Source of the DNA: Euborellia annulipes
Taxonomy: Eukaryota; Arthropoda; Insecta; Dermaptera; Anisolabididae
Assembly (NCBI GenBank): GCA_023213315.1
Contig: JAKCPI010014256.1
Coordinates: 111,916 to 175,915, forward strand
Direction: 5' to 3'
DNA length: 64,000 bases
Under the pieces are notes generated by a model that was not told the DNA's origin, did not search any database, and saw nothing but the letters and a program-made list of their open reading frames with translations. Below are positions 1 through 11,700 of the stretch, piece by piece (position 1 is the stretch's first letter; every line of letters begins with the position of its first letter). The translations under genes and the position numbers were made by a program.

Positions 1-10
1 TGAGCAGCCA

Positions 11-277
11 CAACGGCGGTCCCAGAGGGGGGGGGTCAGGGGGTCGTGACCCCCCCCCAAAATCTTTTTTTTTTTTTTAACACACACTTTTTTCCCACTC
101 ACTCTCCCATTCACACAATCTTTTCGGCAACTTAGGCCATTTAAGACTTAAACGATACTCATATTTGATTAATATATATTTATTGGGGTCCAGGCCCATT
201 TATTTATACTATAAAAAAAAAACAAAAAAAAACAGTGACCCCCCCCCCCCCAAAATGTAAGGCTAGGACCGCCATTG
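11..277. mobile_element. hAT-type MITE with 8-bp target duplication
   Basis: Terminal inverted repeats CAACGGCGGTCC and CAATGGCGGTCC, flanked by the exact 8-bp duplication AGCAGCCA (3-10 and 278-285). A SINE piece lies inside it. The 8-bp duplication and the CA start point to hAT. It sits in front of a mariner-type transposase relic. Confidence 0.8.
65..215 (-). repeat. SINE-A 3' fragment inside the 11-277 MITE
   Basis: Minus-strand copy of the tRNA-derived SINE-A tail: T run, CACAC-rich stretch, GCCGAAAAGA core and the GGGTCCAGGC region. The tRNA-like head is missing. Confidence 0.65.
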
Positions 278-285
278 AGCAGCCA

Positions 286-560
286 AGATGCGTTGAGCAG
301 TTTGTGGCGAATTTTGACTTGGACGATTTGTGGTTCCAACAAGACGGCGCAACGTGCCATGCAGCGTAAGAGACAACCGAATTATTGGAGGCCAACTTCG
401 GCGAGCGAGATATCTCACGCTACGGTCCGCGAATAGCGGCAGGCGTTCTACAGTCTTTTTTCTCGAGAACCACTTATCCCAATTTTCGACACTGCTTGGC
501 TTCTTGGCTTACTTAACAACGGGGTTTGATGACTCCGTCCCTATTTTATTTAAATTTATA
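286..560 (+). pseudogene. Tc1/mariner-IS630 type transposase relic
   Basis: Reading from about 301 the frame gives FDLDDLWFQQDGATCHAA, a stop, then ELLEANFGERDISRYG. This is the conserved DDE core (FQQDGAxCH) of mariner-like transposases. Only this piece is left, broken by a stop at 367-369. No ends were found. Confidence 0.75.
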
Positions 561-582
561 AATTGTAAATGATATTAAATTC

Positions 583-895
583 ACAATGAGGAGAGTAAGG
601 CAGTCGAAAGCAAATAAAGAAAAAATATATTTCTCTTTTCCTCTTTATTTAATTCAAATATCGACGTTTCGAGCTTCATCAGGACATGTGCTATGCTTGC
701 CTCGAGTTCTTGGCAACTCCTGTCGAGAACATCCGCCGAATAGCATGACTTGAACCAGAAGTTCTAGGCAAACACAGCACATGTCCTGATGAAGACCGAA
801 AACATCGACATTTGTATGAAATAAAGCGGAAAAAGAGAAATATTTTTTTCTTTATTTTCATTCGACTGCCTTACTCTCCTCATTGTTAATTATAC
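583..895. mobile_element. Inverted-repeat element with decayed hammerhead motifs
   Basis: Outer arms start CAATGAGGAGAGTAAGGC and end in its complement. Each arm carries CCTGATGA followed by GAAAC or GAAAAC: minus at about 659-690, plus at about 781-808. Stem I pairing is kept (TGTC with GATA, one wobble), but stem II is reduced to a few bases and the plus copy has lost the GAAACGTC motif. Probably inactive remnants. Confidence 0.55.
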
Positions 896-1120
896 ATTCA
901 GCCACTACTCCTGATATTAAATTCATTTAGCAATGTATAAAATTTTTTTTTTTTAAATAAATGAGATTTGGTGGCTGTGAATTAATACATTGTGTATAAT
1001 AATGACTACCTTTATGCTAATTTTCGATATAAGCGTATATTTTTATTTTATTACAATGGATTTTATACTTTTTACTATATATCTAAAACTAATCATTTAT
1101 TCATATGTACATTTTGTAGA

Positions 1121-1163
1121 CGGACTGATGATGATACATTAAAGATATCTCGAAACGTCTCCG
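1121..1163 (+). ncRNA. Candidate type I hammerhead ribozyme, lone copy
   Basis: Stem I CGGA (1121-1124) pairs with TCCG (1160-1163). The core CTGATGA is at 1125-1131 and GAAACGTC at 1152-1159, with predicted cleavage after 1159. Stem II is weak (GATA with TATC, two extra bases). It lies downstream of the end of the LMBRD2 exons, outside any palindrome. Confidence 0.55.
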
Positions 1164-1264
1164 GTCGAGAAGCATATAAAGGCTTTTTATTTGGCTGAAC
1201 CTGCCCTATCAAAATCTCTTACTTTTTTTTGTGCTCGCAATTGTATAATATTTAGGCCTAGTAC

Positions 1265-4200
1265 CTGATTATGAAGTCTTGTTAAAGCTTTCCTAGAAGG
1301 TGCTTGTCCAGCAGATGATCCCTCTGGTCCATTTGCACTCCGTTGCATTCGATCTTGAAGATGCGGTGGAATTTTTTCTAAAACAATTTCTAAATTCCGA
1401 TGTAAAGGATGCGTTGGGGGAATGGATTGGCAAACTGATTGTACAGATTCAAGAATATCGTCTACATTCTCTTCGGCTTCACATCGATCAGAACTTAATT
1501 TAGCTGCCTGTAAATATCAATAACAAAATTGAAATGATTGAAAAGAAAATAAAAAAACAAAACAAAAAAACAGACCTGAAAATAGCCTCTGCGTAATGAA
1601 GCTGAGCGATCAGATGCTTGCCAAAGGGATCGAGGAACTTCAACTAAGGCATGTCCAACGAGTGCAACGACCAGGAGCAAACCCCAAGTGTTGCAGCCGC
1701 TGCTCGCAATTGTTTTTAGTTTTTCGCTAAAAGAAATAAATAAAGAAAAATTATATTGTTAAATAAAAAAATAAAAATTATTATTCACCTTGTTAAATCC
1801 AAGCCAGGCTGGAGAGCCAAATAGATAAGTAAAATTCCACAAATAAATAAATATGAACCATAATAGATTGCATTGTCCACTAGAGCAGTTCTGAGTTTTC
1901 CTCTTATTGTGAAATCACCAGATTTCAAATATGATTGAGTGAGAGGAAGAACAATCCTAGAAAAAAAGGTTAGTATTAATTAGGGTTTGGGGCTCAAATA
2001 TCCGTTCACATAATTATAAATTAATTTTAAACAAAATACAATTCTGATGAAATCTAATTCATGCGTTTATTCATATTTTAATAATCAACAATCCAAACAA
2101 ATTAATGACATTGTGACGTGTAGTTTGTTTATGTTAAGAGGGGTGTAAACAAGTTGTTAAATAAGTTTTATATTAATTGATATCGTCTTATCGGTACACA
2201 AATTATTCAAATTAAAATATAAAAATAATTATTAAATATATATCAGATCTCTTCCCCAAAGAGAAAGAAAATTCGAAGATACATCCTCTTCTGGTCCTCA
2301 TTGATCTTCGTAATTGTGCTGTCACAGGATATTCATTTGAAAAAGATTCTGAATCACCCGACGCATTATGGAGTATATCTTTCTGGTGGACGCCTAGTTC
2401 GGCATGAACGTCTGGGACTAGACGACGCCTGTGGATGCAAGAAGCTTTGTCACAGCCTGTGGACACAAGAAGCTTTGTCACAGAGAATTTTCCATTAAAT
2501 ACTTATTAGGAGACTGTTGAACAGGACTTGAGCCCTCGGGGTTAGCGTGCTGGCCTTTTGTATCAAGGGTCGCGGGTTCGCATCCCGTCCCAGGGTACAA
2601 AATTTACTTAAATTGAATTTACTACAAATCAATTTAAATAAATAGGAACGGGGTCTAAATGGCCTTCTTTGCCGATGTTGAGTATAAACTCTGCAGAGCA
2701 CGAAAAAAAAAACACAACTAGTTTAGGCACGCAGGAACGTATTTTATTTATATTAAATAAAAACGAGCAATATAAACAAAAATTAATTACTAATTATTTT
2801 ACATTTTTAAACATGCATTGTTGGACAATATAAATTAACTTAGTTACAACAAGATGCCCACAAGCATACCACCAGAACAGCCGAAAAAGACTTATAATGA
2901 AATAAAAAAAAGACTTGATTGATTAGATTGCTGAGAAATCGGAGATTCATTGTTGCTTTGATAAAAGTTAATTTTCCGCTCATCCGAGTCATAAAGAGAA
3001 CTCTGAATTCAGTCCATTTTCTGGTTCTGGCATAGAAGAATTTGAACTTTCATTAGTTTTAGAATATCCCGAATTTCTAAAATTCTTAATTTAATCTTCA
3101 TTTGCCTTTTGTATATCTTCCCGTTTTATTCAATTTAATAACGTAAATCTCCCACTTGAGATGCAACAATCCCTTGAACCCATTTCGCATCGTTAGATCT
3201 ATATAATCGGATTGATTATCATCAAATTTTTGGAAATTACTATTGAACTCAACTTTCTGTTTTTCTATTATTTTAGATCTTAAATCTGGCTGTAAACACG
3301 CGAGACGAGACTCGAGGGTTCGGCACAAGAATAGTGAGGAGTGCGGCTCTTCACTTGTTTCAAGCGGTGCCTTATTAGGAATCTGCGAAAGCTTTTATGT
3401 GTCGGCTGAACCTGACCATTTGGAGAAGCATGGTAGGGGGCTAATTCTAATTTCGATCCATTTTGAAAAAGCATTTGTAAGTTTTTTGTTTTACTAATTA
3501 AACAACCATAAATCTAAATCTAGAACTTCTTCCAGTTTTTTTGGATTTCTTGCTCGATTTTCTTCCCTACATGAGGTAGGGTCGTTTTAAATCTTCTCTT
3601 CTATCTTCTGATATTGATATTACACAAACGCAATTTATAGCTGTGATATTATATCCATAAGAGGGTAGAAAAATGAGAGACGCAGCTAGAGTTTTTTCTT
3701 TATTTATTCAACTCACACAGCTGACGTTTCGGTTGCGTGTCACAGTGACGCTTTCATAATGACTTTTCGCCAGCTCTGAAAGGGCTCTTTCCCAAATTGA
3801 AGAATTTTTATTTTTTATGCCCCAGATTATCTCTTTCAACAAAGTTATTTGCATTCCAGATTAGTTTTGCCATCTTGTAAAAGTTTTTTTCGTTTCCATC
3901 TTTCCCGTTCTCTCTGTTATTTCTAAATTCCTCCATCTCCATACCATATCAAGCTTTCAGACGTTTTCATTTTTTCCTAAACCGCTTCGGTTCCTAATTT
4001 CCCACATTTTATTTGTTATTGCTTGCTTCTTTTCCGCCTGAGCTCTTATATGGTCGTTCAATTTTCCTCTAGATAATAAAATATCTCCCAAATAGTCTCT
4101 CCCTCTGATTTCCAAGAAAAATAAATACAAAATGAGTTAAATCTTCTTTTTACTTCAAGAAACCAATAAATTTTTATTATTCATTTAATTTTTCAATAAT

Positions 4201-5012
4201 TTTTGAACCAGACTAACGATATCTAATTAAAATATTTGAGAAGTGAAAGTCCATATATTTAAATAAATATAACTTATCTATCAGAAATAAGAAAAACAAA
4301 TCATAATACCATGTTAAAAATTGAGAAGACCAATAAACAACTCTCCAGAGATTTGGAAATACTGCATCAGGTACATTAAAACTTGGCTCAATACAGGCTT
4401 GAAATTCAGTCGAAGAAGAATTTGTAATATTAGAAGCATCTAAAATTTGTGTAAGTGAAGAATTTGTAGGTTTTGGCATTGATTGTTCGCATTGTCGAAA
4501 AATTGTCTAAAAAAAAAATAAAATCATATTAAAAATTACAAGAGTTGGCTAAAGAAGAAAAAGATCTTTGTACACAGGCAAGCAAATTCGACGTTCGGAT
4601 GCCATCGCTATTTGTTGATAATTAAAATAATATAACTATACAGTATAAGCCTAAATGGGCACAGCGTGTCGAGAAGGACTAATTAAAAAAAACTGATAAT
4701 AAACATTCTTGCTTCCTTCCTCTACCGTACCAATGACTCCCCCCCCCCGGGGACTACCAGGTATATATTGAAACAAATGGGACGGACAATATTCATTTTT
4801 TTGTTTTATAATTAGAAATACATTTTAAATATACTTACCGATGCAACATCTAATGGCAGAATAAAAATAATTAATAGTGAAAAATACCAAGCAATTAATA
4901 CAGAGACTGTGACGAAAATTCTATGTTTCCACCAATTTCCATATCGATAGAGAACACAAGAAGCGATGCAGAATGTGACAATCACTTCTGTCAAAAGCAA
5001 AGTCACACTCAT
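1265..5012 (-). CDS. LMBRD2: LMBRD2-like multipass membrane protein (LMBR1 family), 5' five exons, partial
   Basis: Exons on the minus strand, in transcript order: 4839-5012, 4310-4506, 1789-1956, 1576-1726, 1265-1507. They join in frame to 311 codons, all with GT-AG borders. The start is the ATG at 5012; a longer reading would need a TTG. Exon 1 has two membrane segments and the family phrase LIIFILPLDV. Exon 2 has LWRVVYWSSQFLTW. Exon 3 carries two more hydrophobic segments. Exon 4 has GHALVEVPRSLW. Exon 5 ends in KALTRLHNQ, matching the cytoplasmic loop of vertebrate LMBRD2. The C-terminal half is not in the window; the last donor is at 1264, and 1-1264 holds only repeats. LMBRD2 is known as a plasma-membrane LMBR1-family protein linked to GPCR signalling. 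The gene lies 34 nt downstream of BBIP1 on the same strand. Identity is firm; only the 3' end is missing. Confidence 0.93.
2230..2500. other. Unassigned block with a 28-bp tandem duplication (LMBRD2 intron)
   Basis: Inside LMBRD2 intron 2. The words CTGTGGATGCAAGAAGC and CTGTGGACACAAGAAGC each run on into TTTGTCACAG, back to back at about 2430-2485. Both strands show short open frames, but neither resembles a family I know. The rest of this intron (1957-4309) holds a SINE, a Gypsy relic and AT-rich DNA. Confidence 0.35.
2528..2700 (+). repeat. SINE-B copy (tRNA-derived)
   Basis: The tRNA-like head has GGGTTAGCGTGCTGGC (A box) and GGGTCGCGGGTTCGCATCCC (B box). It is followed by ATAAATAGGAACGGGGTCTA and a TGCCGA motif shared with the other copies. 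In an LMBRD2 intron. Confidence 0.7.
3098..3474 (-). pseudogene. Ty3/Gypsy-type integrase relic
   Basis: On the minus strand, one frame reads NGSKLELAPYHASPNGQVQ, the conserved end of a retroelement integrase core (usually APYHPxSNGxAE). A second frame continues with CLQPDLRSKIIEKQK, as in the region after the core of Gypsy polyproteins. At least one frameshift separates them. No LTRs were found. Dead fragment in an LMBRD2 intron. Confidence 0.65.
3719..3765 (-). ncRNA. Degenerate hammerhead-like motif
   Basis: On the minus strand, GAAACGTCAG follows a stem GCGTCA/TGACACGC, but the CTGANGA core has decayed to a TATGAAA-like word. Single half-element without an inverted partner; probably inactive. 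Confidence 0.3.
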
Positions 5013-5046
5013 TTTGATCAACTGTTTATAAACATAATTTCTTCTA

Positions 5047-5238
5047 TCACTTTTCTAGTCTATTGTTCTCCTCGGCTTTTGATTTTAATTTTTCTTCAGC
5101 CTCTTTTTGTAATTTTTCTAATTTTTCAAGTGTCACTGATTTTAAAGGAAGAAGTTTCGGCTTACAAAAAACATATTGCGGAATCTCTTCGGAATGTAAG
5201 AAACCCTTATTTGGAATATAACACTCTTTATCTGACAT
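5047..5238 (-). CDS. BBIP1: BBSome-interacting protein 1 (BBIP1/BBIP10)
   Basis: A single-exon reading frame of 63 aa from the ATG at 5238 to the TGA at 5047-5049. An upstream GTG in frame is not needed. The central block CKPKLLPLKSVTLEKLEKL is nearly identical to the conserved core of vertebrate BBIP1. It is followed by a charged, probably coiled-coil tail rich in Lys and Glu. BBIP1 is a small subunit of the BBSome, the coat complex that carries membrane cargo into and out of cilia. Length fits the family. No splice sites interrupt it. Its stop lies only 34 nt before the LMBRD2 ATG on the same strand, and its 5' side faces INPP5E, another ciliary gene. Standard gene finders may skip so short an ORF. 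Confidence 0.93.
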   Translation of the reverse strand: MSDKECYIPNKGFLHSEEIPQYVFCKPKLLPLKSVTLEKLEKLQKEAEEKLKSKAEENNRLEK

Positions 5239-5794
5239 CTTTTCAAAAATTAAATCCACATTCTCAATAAATTTTAAATATTAATTAGTATTTTAATATG
5301 GTTAATCACTTTTTTTTTTATAAATAAAAGGGTTATTTGAAGAAATGTGTATTGATGATAACCGTGAAGACTAGATAAAATAATAAGCAATAAACTTGCA
5401 AGAAAAAAAGAGAGATTAGCAATCTCAAACAGAGATGGCTCTTCAAATTTTTTTGAAATTTATATAAAAAATTATATTTGATGAAATTTTATTCTAACAA
5501 AAATAATATTATTTGGTTTATACTAATAAAATACTTTTTACTTTAATTGGTTTTATTAAAAAGAAGGAAAATAGACTGTTCTATTCTAATTGCTGATAAT
5601 TTCATTTCAAAATGTAACGAGCAAAATGGCGGATCCTCAAGTTTGAAAAATGACATTTGCTCTACCTCTTTAATTCTAATATATTTAATTAATTAATGTG
5701 ATATCGATTCTAGTCATTATTTCTTAAGAATCATGATAATAAAATATCATTGCCATTTAATAAATTCCATACATTCTAATATGTAATTTTGGAA
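5239..5794. promoter_or_regulatory. Putative bidirectional promoter between BBIP1 and INPP5E
   Basis: 556 bp separate the ATG of BBIP1 (minus strand) from the ATG of INPP5E (plus strand), so both 5' UTRs and promoters must lie here or further out. The sequence is AT-rich. A YY1/Pho-like word AAAATGGCGG sits at 5623-5632, the only GC-richer spot. I saw no convincing RFX X-box. Shared control of the two ciliary genes is an inference from the layout. Confidence 0.5.
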
Positions 5795-8700
5795 ATGTCT
5801 GAATCTGACAAATCCGATGAAGTAGGCATTTCACCTACAAAAAGCAAATCTAAAAAGAAATCTCTATGTCGGTTATTAATGCATAAAAAGACGAAAGTCG
5901 GCTGTCTTTCAACGGACCCTACTTTAAATTCGGAGGATGATAAAGGAGGTTCGTCACCCTTTCATAGTCCCATCAAAAGAACAACTCCATCCTCTTCATC
6001 GTCATCCCCTTCATCAAACAACCATGGCCATTTGGATGCAAGAAATACAAAGATATCTCTCTGTTGTGCCGTTACTGAAAGTATTCGCTCTACTACGTCA
6101 TTGCAAACCGTCGACGAACAAGGAGATGATTTTTCAACTCGGCATAAAGAAATTCAACGAGGATCATCTCTGGACGAGGCTAAAAAGGTTTTTTCTTTTA
6201 TTATACACTCCTCTCTTCTTACTATTACTTTTACTATTCAACATAAATAATATATCGACTTTTGCTTATAGAATTAAGAATGCGTTTGCAAAATAATTTT
6301 CTCTTCTGTGTAAAATATCTCAAAAGAATTCAAAGAATTAAGAAAAATGGAAAGGATAATTTCTTTCAGTTGGGGGGATTTCATATTTGCGAAAAAGAAA
6401 GAGAAAAGGGATATTTATATTTCATCAAACATAAGCGACATCTCAATCCATTGTTGGGATCATCCATAAGTTGATAGATTCTCTCTCAAATATTACGCTA
6501 CTTTAAAAACAAGCGAAATTATTATATATTCACGCACCCTTTTGAAAGATGATCTTCATGGCACAAGCTCTTATAGTTTTTGAGATCTTTTGGTACGGAC
6601 AGACGATTGACAATCATACATATATTCCAGGGAATACACATAAAACCTGCAAAAACGCTCTCGGGCCTTGGTGTAGAGGTTAGCGTGCTGGTCTTCTGCA
6701 CCAAGGGTCGCGGGTTCGCATCCCGTCTCATGCGACAATTTATTTCAATTAAATTGGCTACCAATACATTGAAATAGAGACGGGGCCTCCGTTGCCAAAA
6801 AAGACCTTAAATAAATTAAAAATTAATTAGTCTTGGCTTGACAAGATGTGGGCATTTTTTTAAATTAAAAGTTCTAGCTCCCTCCACGTGGGGTACACAG
6901 ACTCGAATATTATTTTGAAGGTCAATTTGCCTGCTTTCCTTAAAATAACAAGATCTTATTTTACGTCACAATTAATGAAATTTGGCTCAATTTCCAATTA
7001 AGACATATGCAATTAATTAAAATAAAAATAACAAAATAAAGAAACTTAATAATTTTAATCAACAGAAATATTAATTTGATAATCTCATATCTTATATATA
7101 TATATATTTAAATAAATTTATATTATTCTTGAATTTCATGAAATAAAAAAAATATTCATAATCAATGTGAGAAATTTGAATATTTTTATTTTTTCCTTAA
7201 AGATTTAATTAAATATATATAATTGAAATTTTTTTTTTAAGTAAATCTAAATTTTACCCTCTCTTTTTTATATAAAATTAATCCCATTGTGTGTATATTA
7301 GTCGTCAAGGACATTTTGCCGGCGACCAACTATATTTAGATTAGCAGAGGATAATTAATCTTGGATACTTTTATTCTTTTTGTATAATAAAAAGCGTTCG
7401 CTAATAAAATTGAAATGTTTTATTTCTTTAAGACTTTATCATCGTCAATGCCGGAATCGCCGAGTTCATGCAAATCGACACCTATGGAACCAACAAATGC
7501 TAATTCTGCACAATCGAAGTTAAGACGACGTTTATTATCTCAGCGACGTTCTGCGGACAATTTACTTGCTTTAAAATCAAATAATACTACGAATTCATCT
7601 AAAGTAGAAGAACAGAAAATTCCATCAATGGATTGTTTAGCACGTCATTCACTTCTTGCTGCTCATGTTTTGCATTTGATACCTGCAAGTAAAGCAAGAC
7701 AAAGGTTTGTTTGTTCTTCTTATGTTTTTAGATATTTAAAAAAAAGTTAGATTATTTACTTATCTTTTCTTTTGGAGCCATTTTCACGAATGTGGAATTA
7801 GAAAGAAGAGGTGTTTTTTTTTTCGGCGTTAGTGGATATGTCAGAGTATTTTGGCTTTGCCCCATGAAGAGAAAGAAAAATAATCACAAAGAAAAAAACA
7901 TTCAAAATAATTATAAATTCAAATAAATTCTAAAAGTTTCGTTCTTATATTCTGATCTAGGAAGATTTCGTACAAAAAATAAATACTGTGTCGCGTCAAA
8001 CGCGTAAAATTAAATGTTTATAAGAATTTATAAAAACAAAAAGCCCTCGGGCTTGGTGTAAAGGCTAGCGTGCTGACCTATACCAAGGGTCGCGGGTTCG
8101 GACCCCAGGCAATCCGATGATTTTATTTTAGTTTTTTAGATACCAAATGGCTCAAAGAGCCCCAATAGATATATTAATAACATACGAGTATCGTTAAAAG
8201 TCTTAAATGGCCAAAGTTGCCGAAAAGACTGCGTGTATGTGAGTGTGAGTGTGATTGGAAAAAGTGTGTTAAAAACAAAAAAAAAAAAATTAACAAAGAG
8301 CTCACGTGGCACCCCCTATAGCTCACCACGAACTGTTTAAATCGAAATGTCAAAGCACAAAACACCCAAATTTTCTGATACCTAAAGGCTAATTCAACAC
8401 CAACAGTTGGTGAACTTGTTCAATTTCTGCTCCGGGCTCCTTAAATAAAAAGCAAAGAGATTTAAAAAAATGTTCAAAGAATATATTTCGATTTTATTTT
8501 CATTTCTCGGCTTCAAAATAAACGTAACCTCTCCTTTCGGCTTATTTTTTAATACTTACCTTTCATTTTTTTTTCTTTTTGTCAAAAATGGAGGTTGATA
8601 AAATTATTAAACTTGTTTTAGAAATTATCTTCATGGAAGAATTGCAGCCAACTCTATGCTAGGACCTTTGGAACTTGATAGAATCATTCCCGGACGACAA

Positions 8701-11700
8701 ATTCGAGTATTTATTGTAACATGGAATATGAATGGACAAGTAAGTAAATGGAAACAATCTTTCACTTATTATCTATTGACTCTTCTTGAATATATTAGAT
8801 TTTTTTATATTATTTTAACAGAAAGAAATTGATAATGATACAAACTTATAAGCAATTGGGTTAATAAAATGTAAATGTTTCAACCAGGGAACCTCAAGTC
8901 TCGTTTTACATTAAATAAAAAAAAAAATTAATTTAAGTGACAAATTAATGAACAACTAAATGAAATTATAAACAATTGAAGCTCTGTTATGGCCAGTTTG
9001 ATTTTTTTATACACTTTGCGACTGGCTTTAGAGCAGCGTTTCCCAACCTTTTGAAGTCCGCGGCACCCCAAAGGTGCGTTGAGAATAATATTACCTACTG
9101 GCGGCACCCTTCTTTTTTTTCCCCTATCAAAATGAAATTTTTTCCGCCCTTGCGTGAAAATCATTTGACCTTTTTTTTGGAAAGCTTAATTTTTTCCGAT
9201 CTATGGAAAATTTTGCCGCTTCCATTTTAATCATTTGACCTTTTTTTTAGCAAAACTTTATTATTTTTTTCTCTAAATATCTCACGGCACCCCTTAGCAT
9301 CTCGCGGCACCCTTGGGTGCCGGGGCACACCGGTTGGGAACCACTGCTTTAGAGGCTCAATCTGGTATGACTAATCGAACATCTTACAATTAGTAAAAGA
9401 ATTTGATTTTCGGTTTAACTGGGGTTAATTTGTAAAAATTACAACGTTTCGGCCACTCATTCTGTGGCCTTCTTCAGGTACAGGCTAAGATTATAAAGGA
9501 TTATAAGATTATATTGAATGTCTATTCAATTGAGATTATCACAGATATAACAACCTTTATAATCTTAGCTGAATTGTACCTGAAGAAGGCCACAGAATGA
9601 GTGGCCGAAACGTTGTAATTTTTACAATTAAACCACAGTGAATCCGAAAATCAAATTCTTTTACTAATTATAAAAACTGTGAAAGCCAAAACTCCAGAAC
9701 ATCTTACAACTTTCTCTCACCTATTTAAATTTTAATTGGTAACCGTTGCCTCTAGTTGAAACATTGATAAATTAATACAATTCAAAAAATCTAATGGGCA
9801 AAGATTCAAATAAAGCAACAACTGTTAGTTGCCTAGCGAGGGGGAGGGGGGCTCGCTACGCCATTGGGCCTTCCCTTCGTTCAGTTTCTGTCCATCATCA
9901 AGGCTGCAATTGGAATAAGAAAAAAAACCAATAAACAAGAGAATAAAAGAGAGAGCTGAGTGTATTCAATAGTATTGAACAGATATACCTTAAAGATTCT
10001 TATTAACAAAAACCCTGGATACAGTTACATCTTAAAATAATAGTGTTCAATAATGAGAATAAATAAAATTATATTTATATTGTTGATTTGAATGCCATTC
10101 GTAGCTAGCTTCAGCCTTGAATGATTTAATTGATATCATCACAACAAGATGTGGATGTCAAATACAATTTGGTTATTTATGTTGCTTACAGAAGCCCGAT
10201 TTAGAAATTTTTGAATGAATTTAAGCCGAAGATCCTGAATAGCGACATCAATTTCGGCGTTCAATTTTTATTACCGAAATACCTATGGTGCCTTAATCAC
10301 ACCAGATTTTTATTTTTAAACGCCAGATAAATTATATAATTTTTAATGTGAATAAATTTATAACAAAAGATCCTTTGAATAATAATAGGCACCTCCGGAC
10401 CAATTGAACCCGCTAGTTTTGCCAGAAGGTTTGCGCCATGTGCCTGATATCCTTGCAATTGGCACTCAAGAAGCCTGGCCAGAGCGATGGCCTTGGGAAG
10501 TCGGAATTCAAGAGTCTCTAGGGCCTTCTCATCTTTTATTGCATAGCACCTCTCTTGGTACCCTTCATTTGGCACTCTTTATTCGGCGGGATCTTCTCTG
10601 GGTTTGCTCAGGTATATTTTTTCTTTTTATTATTATATGAGGGTCATATTTTTATATTTAACTTTTTTTTTCTTTAATTCTTAATTTCTAGTTCCTGAAG
10701 AAGCAAGTATTTCTGTACGGCCCGGTACGGCTTTTAAAACAAAAGGAGCCGTGGCAATTGGATTTATTCTTTTTGGGACTTCCTTTTTATTCATTACGTC
10801 ACATTTAACAGCGCATCAAGAAAAATCTAAAGAACGTGTAGCTGATATGAAAAGAATTGCAAAAGCTTTAGATTTGCCTAAAACTCTTCCATGCCGAAAT
10901 AAAAATAAAGGTAAAAATAAAAATGCTCTATCTCTAATCCTAGTGGCTTAGCCTTCTTCACTGGGCCTCCTCCGCTCTATCCAAGGGCGCTCAGCTCAAC
11001 CTTCTCGTGCCCTCATCTGAGATGTCTTCCTTGATTCTTTTTATTTTCCCCCCTCCCCCCCCCGGCCAAAAAATCCCCCTTTCTCTTAAGGGGGGTTTAG
11101 AGGAAAAAATTAGGGGTGCGGGGACCCTCCATCCTAACTAGACGAGTAATCCCTGGACTACCCACTTCCTGGGCCACTTGGTCTCAATCTAAACTGTTAA
11201 GGGGCCCTTACACGATCAATCATACTGTCAGTCTGACTGAATCAGTCCAACCCTCAGTATTTTCTTCATTCAAGTATAATTTTACACGTAGCATTCAGAC
11301 TATCAGTCAGAATAAAGTTCTTTTTAGCTCATTCGACTGTGGGAAGCCACTAATTTTTCTTCTTAACTAAACTAACTTTGTTCCCTGCCACTAAGTAACA
11401 ATAAAAAAACAAAAAGAAAACGGCCATCAGTCTTCAGTCTTGCCCATACACGTTCAGTCAAAACGCCAATCCGCTCAAATACAGTCAGTATGATTGATCG
11501 TGTAAGGGCCCCTTAAAATAATAAAAATAAAAATAGTATAAAATTCTAGGCTGAACTTAGAGGCGCAAATAAAGAAAACTTTTCAAATTTTAAACTTTTT
11601 GTGTTTTGTGTTTTTAGATGTCACTGAGAATTTTGATTGCGTGTTTTGGTTTGGTGACTTGAACTTCCGTTTATCTCAACCCCGTGAGCAGCTAATAGAA

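Larger units (their letters stand above)
9388..9671. mobile_element. Inverted-repeat element with a hammerhead pair
   Basis: Arms from AATTAGTAAAAGAATTTGAT to its complement, with hammerhead motifs facing outward in both arms. The centre is AT-rich. In INPP5E intron 3, next to the 9034 MITE. Confidence 0.7.
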
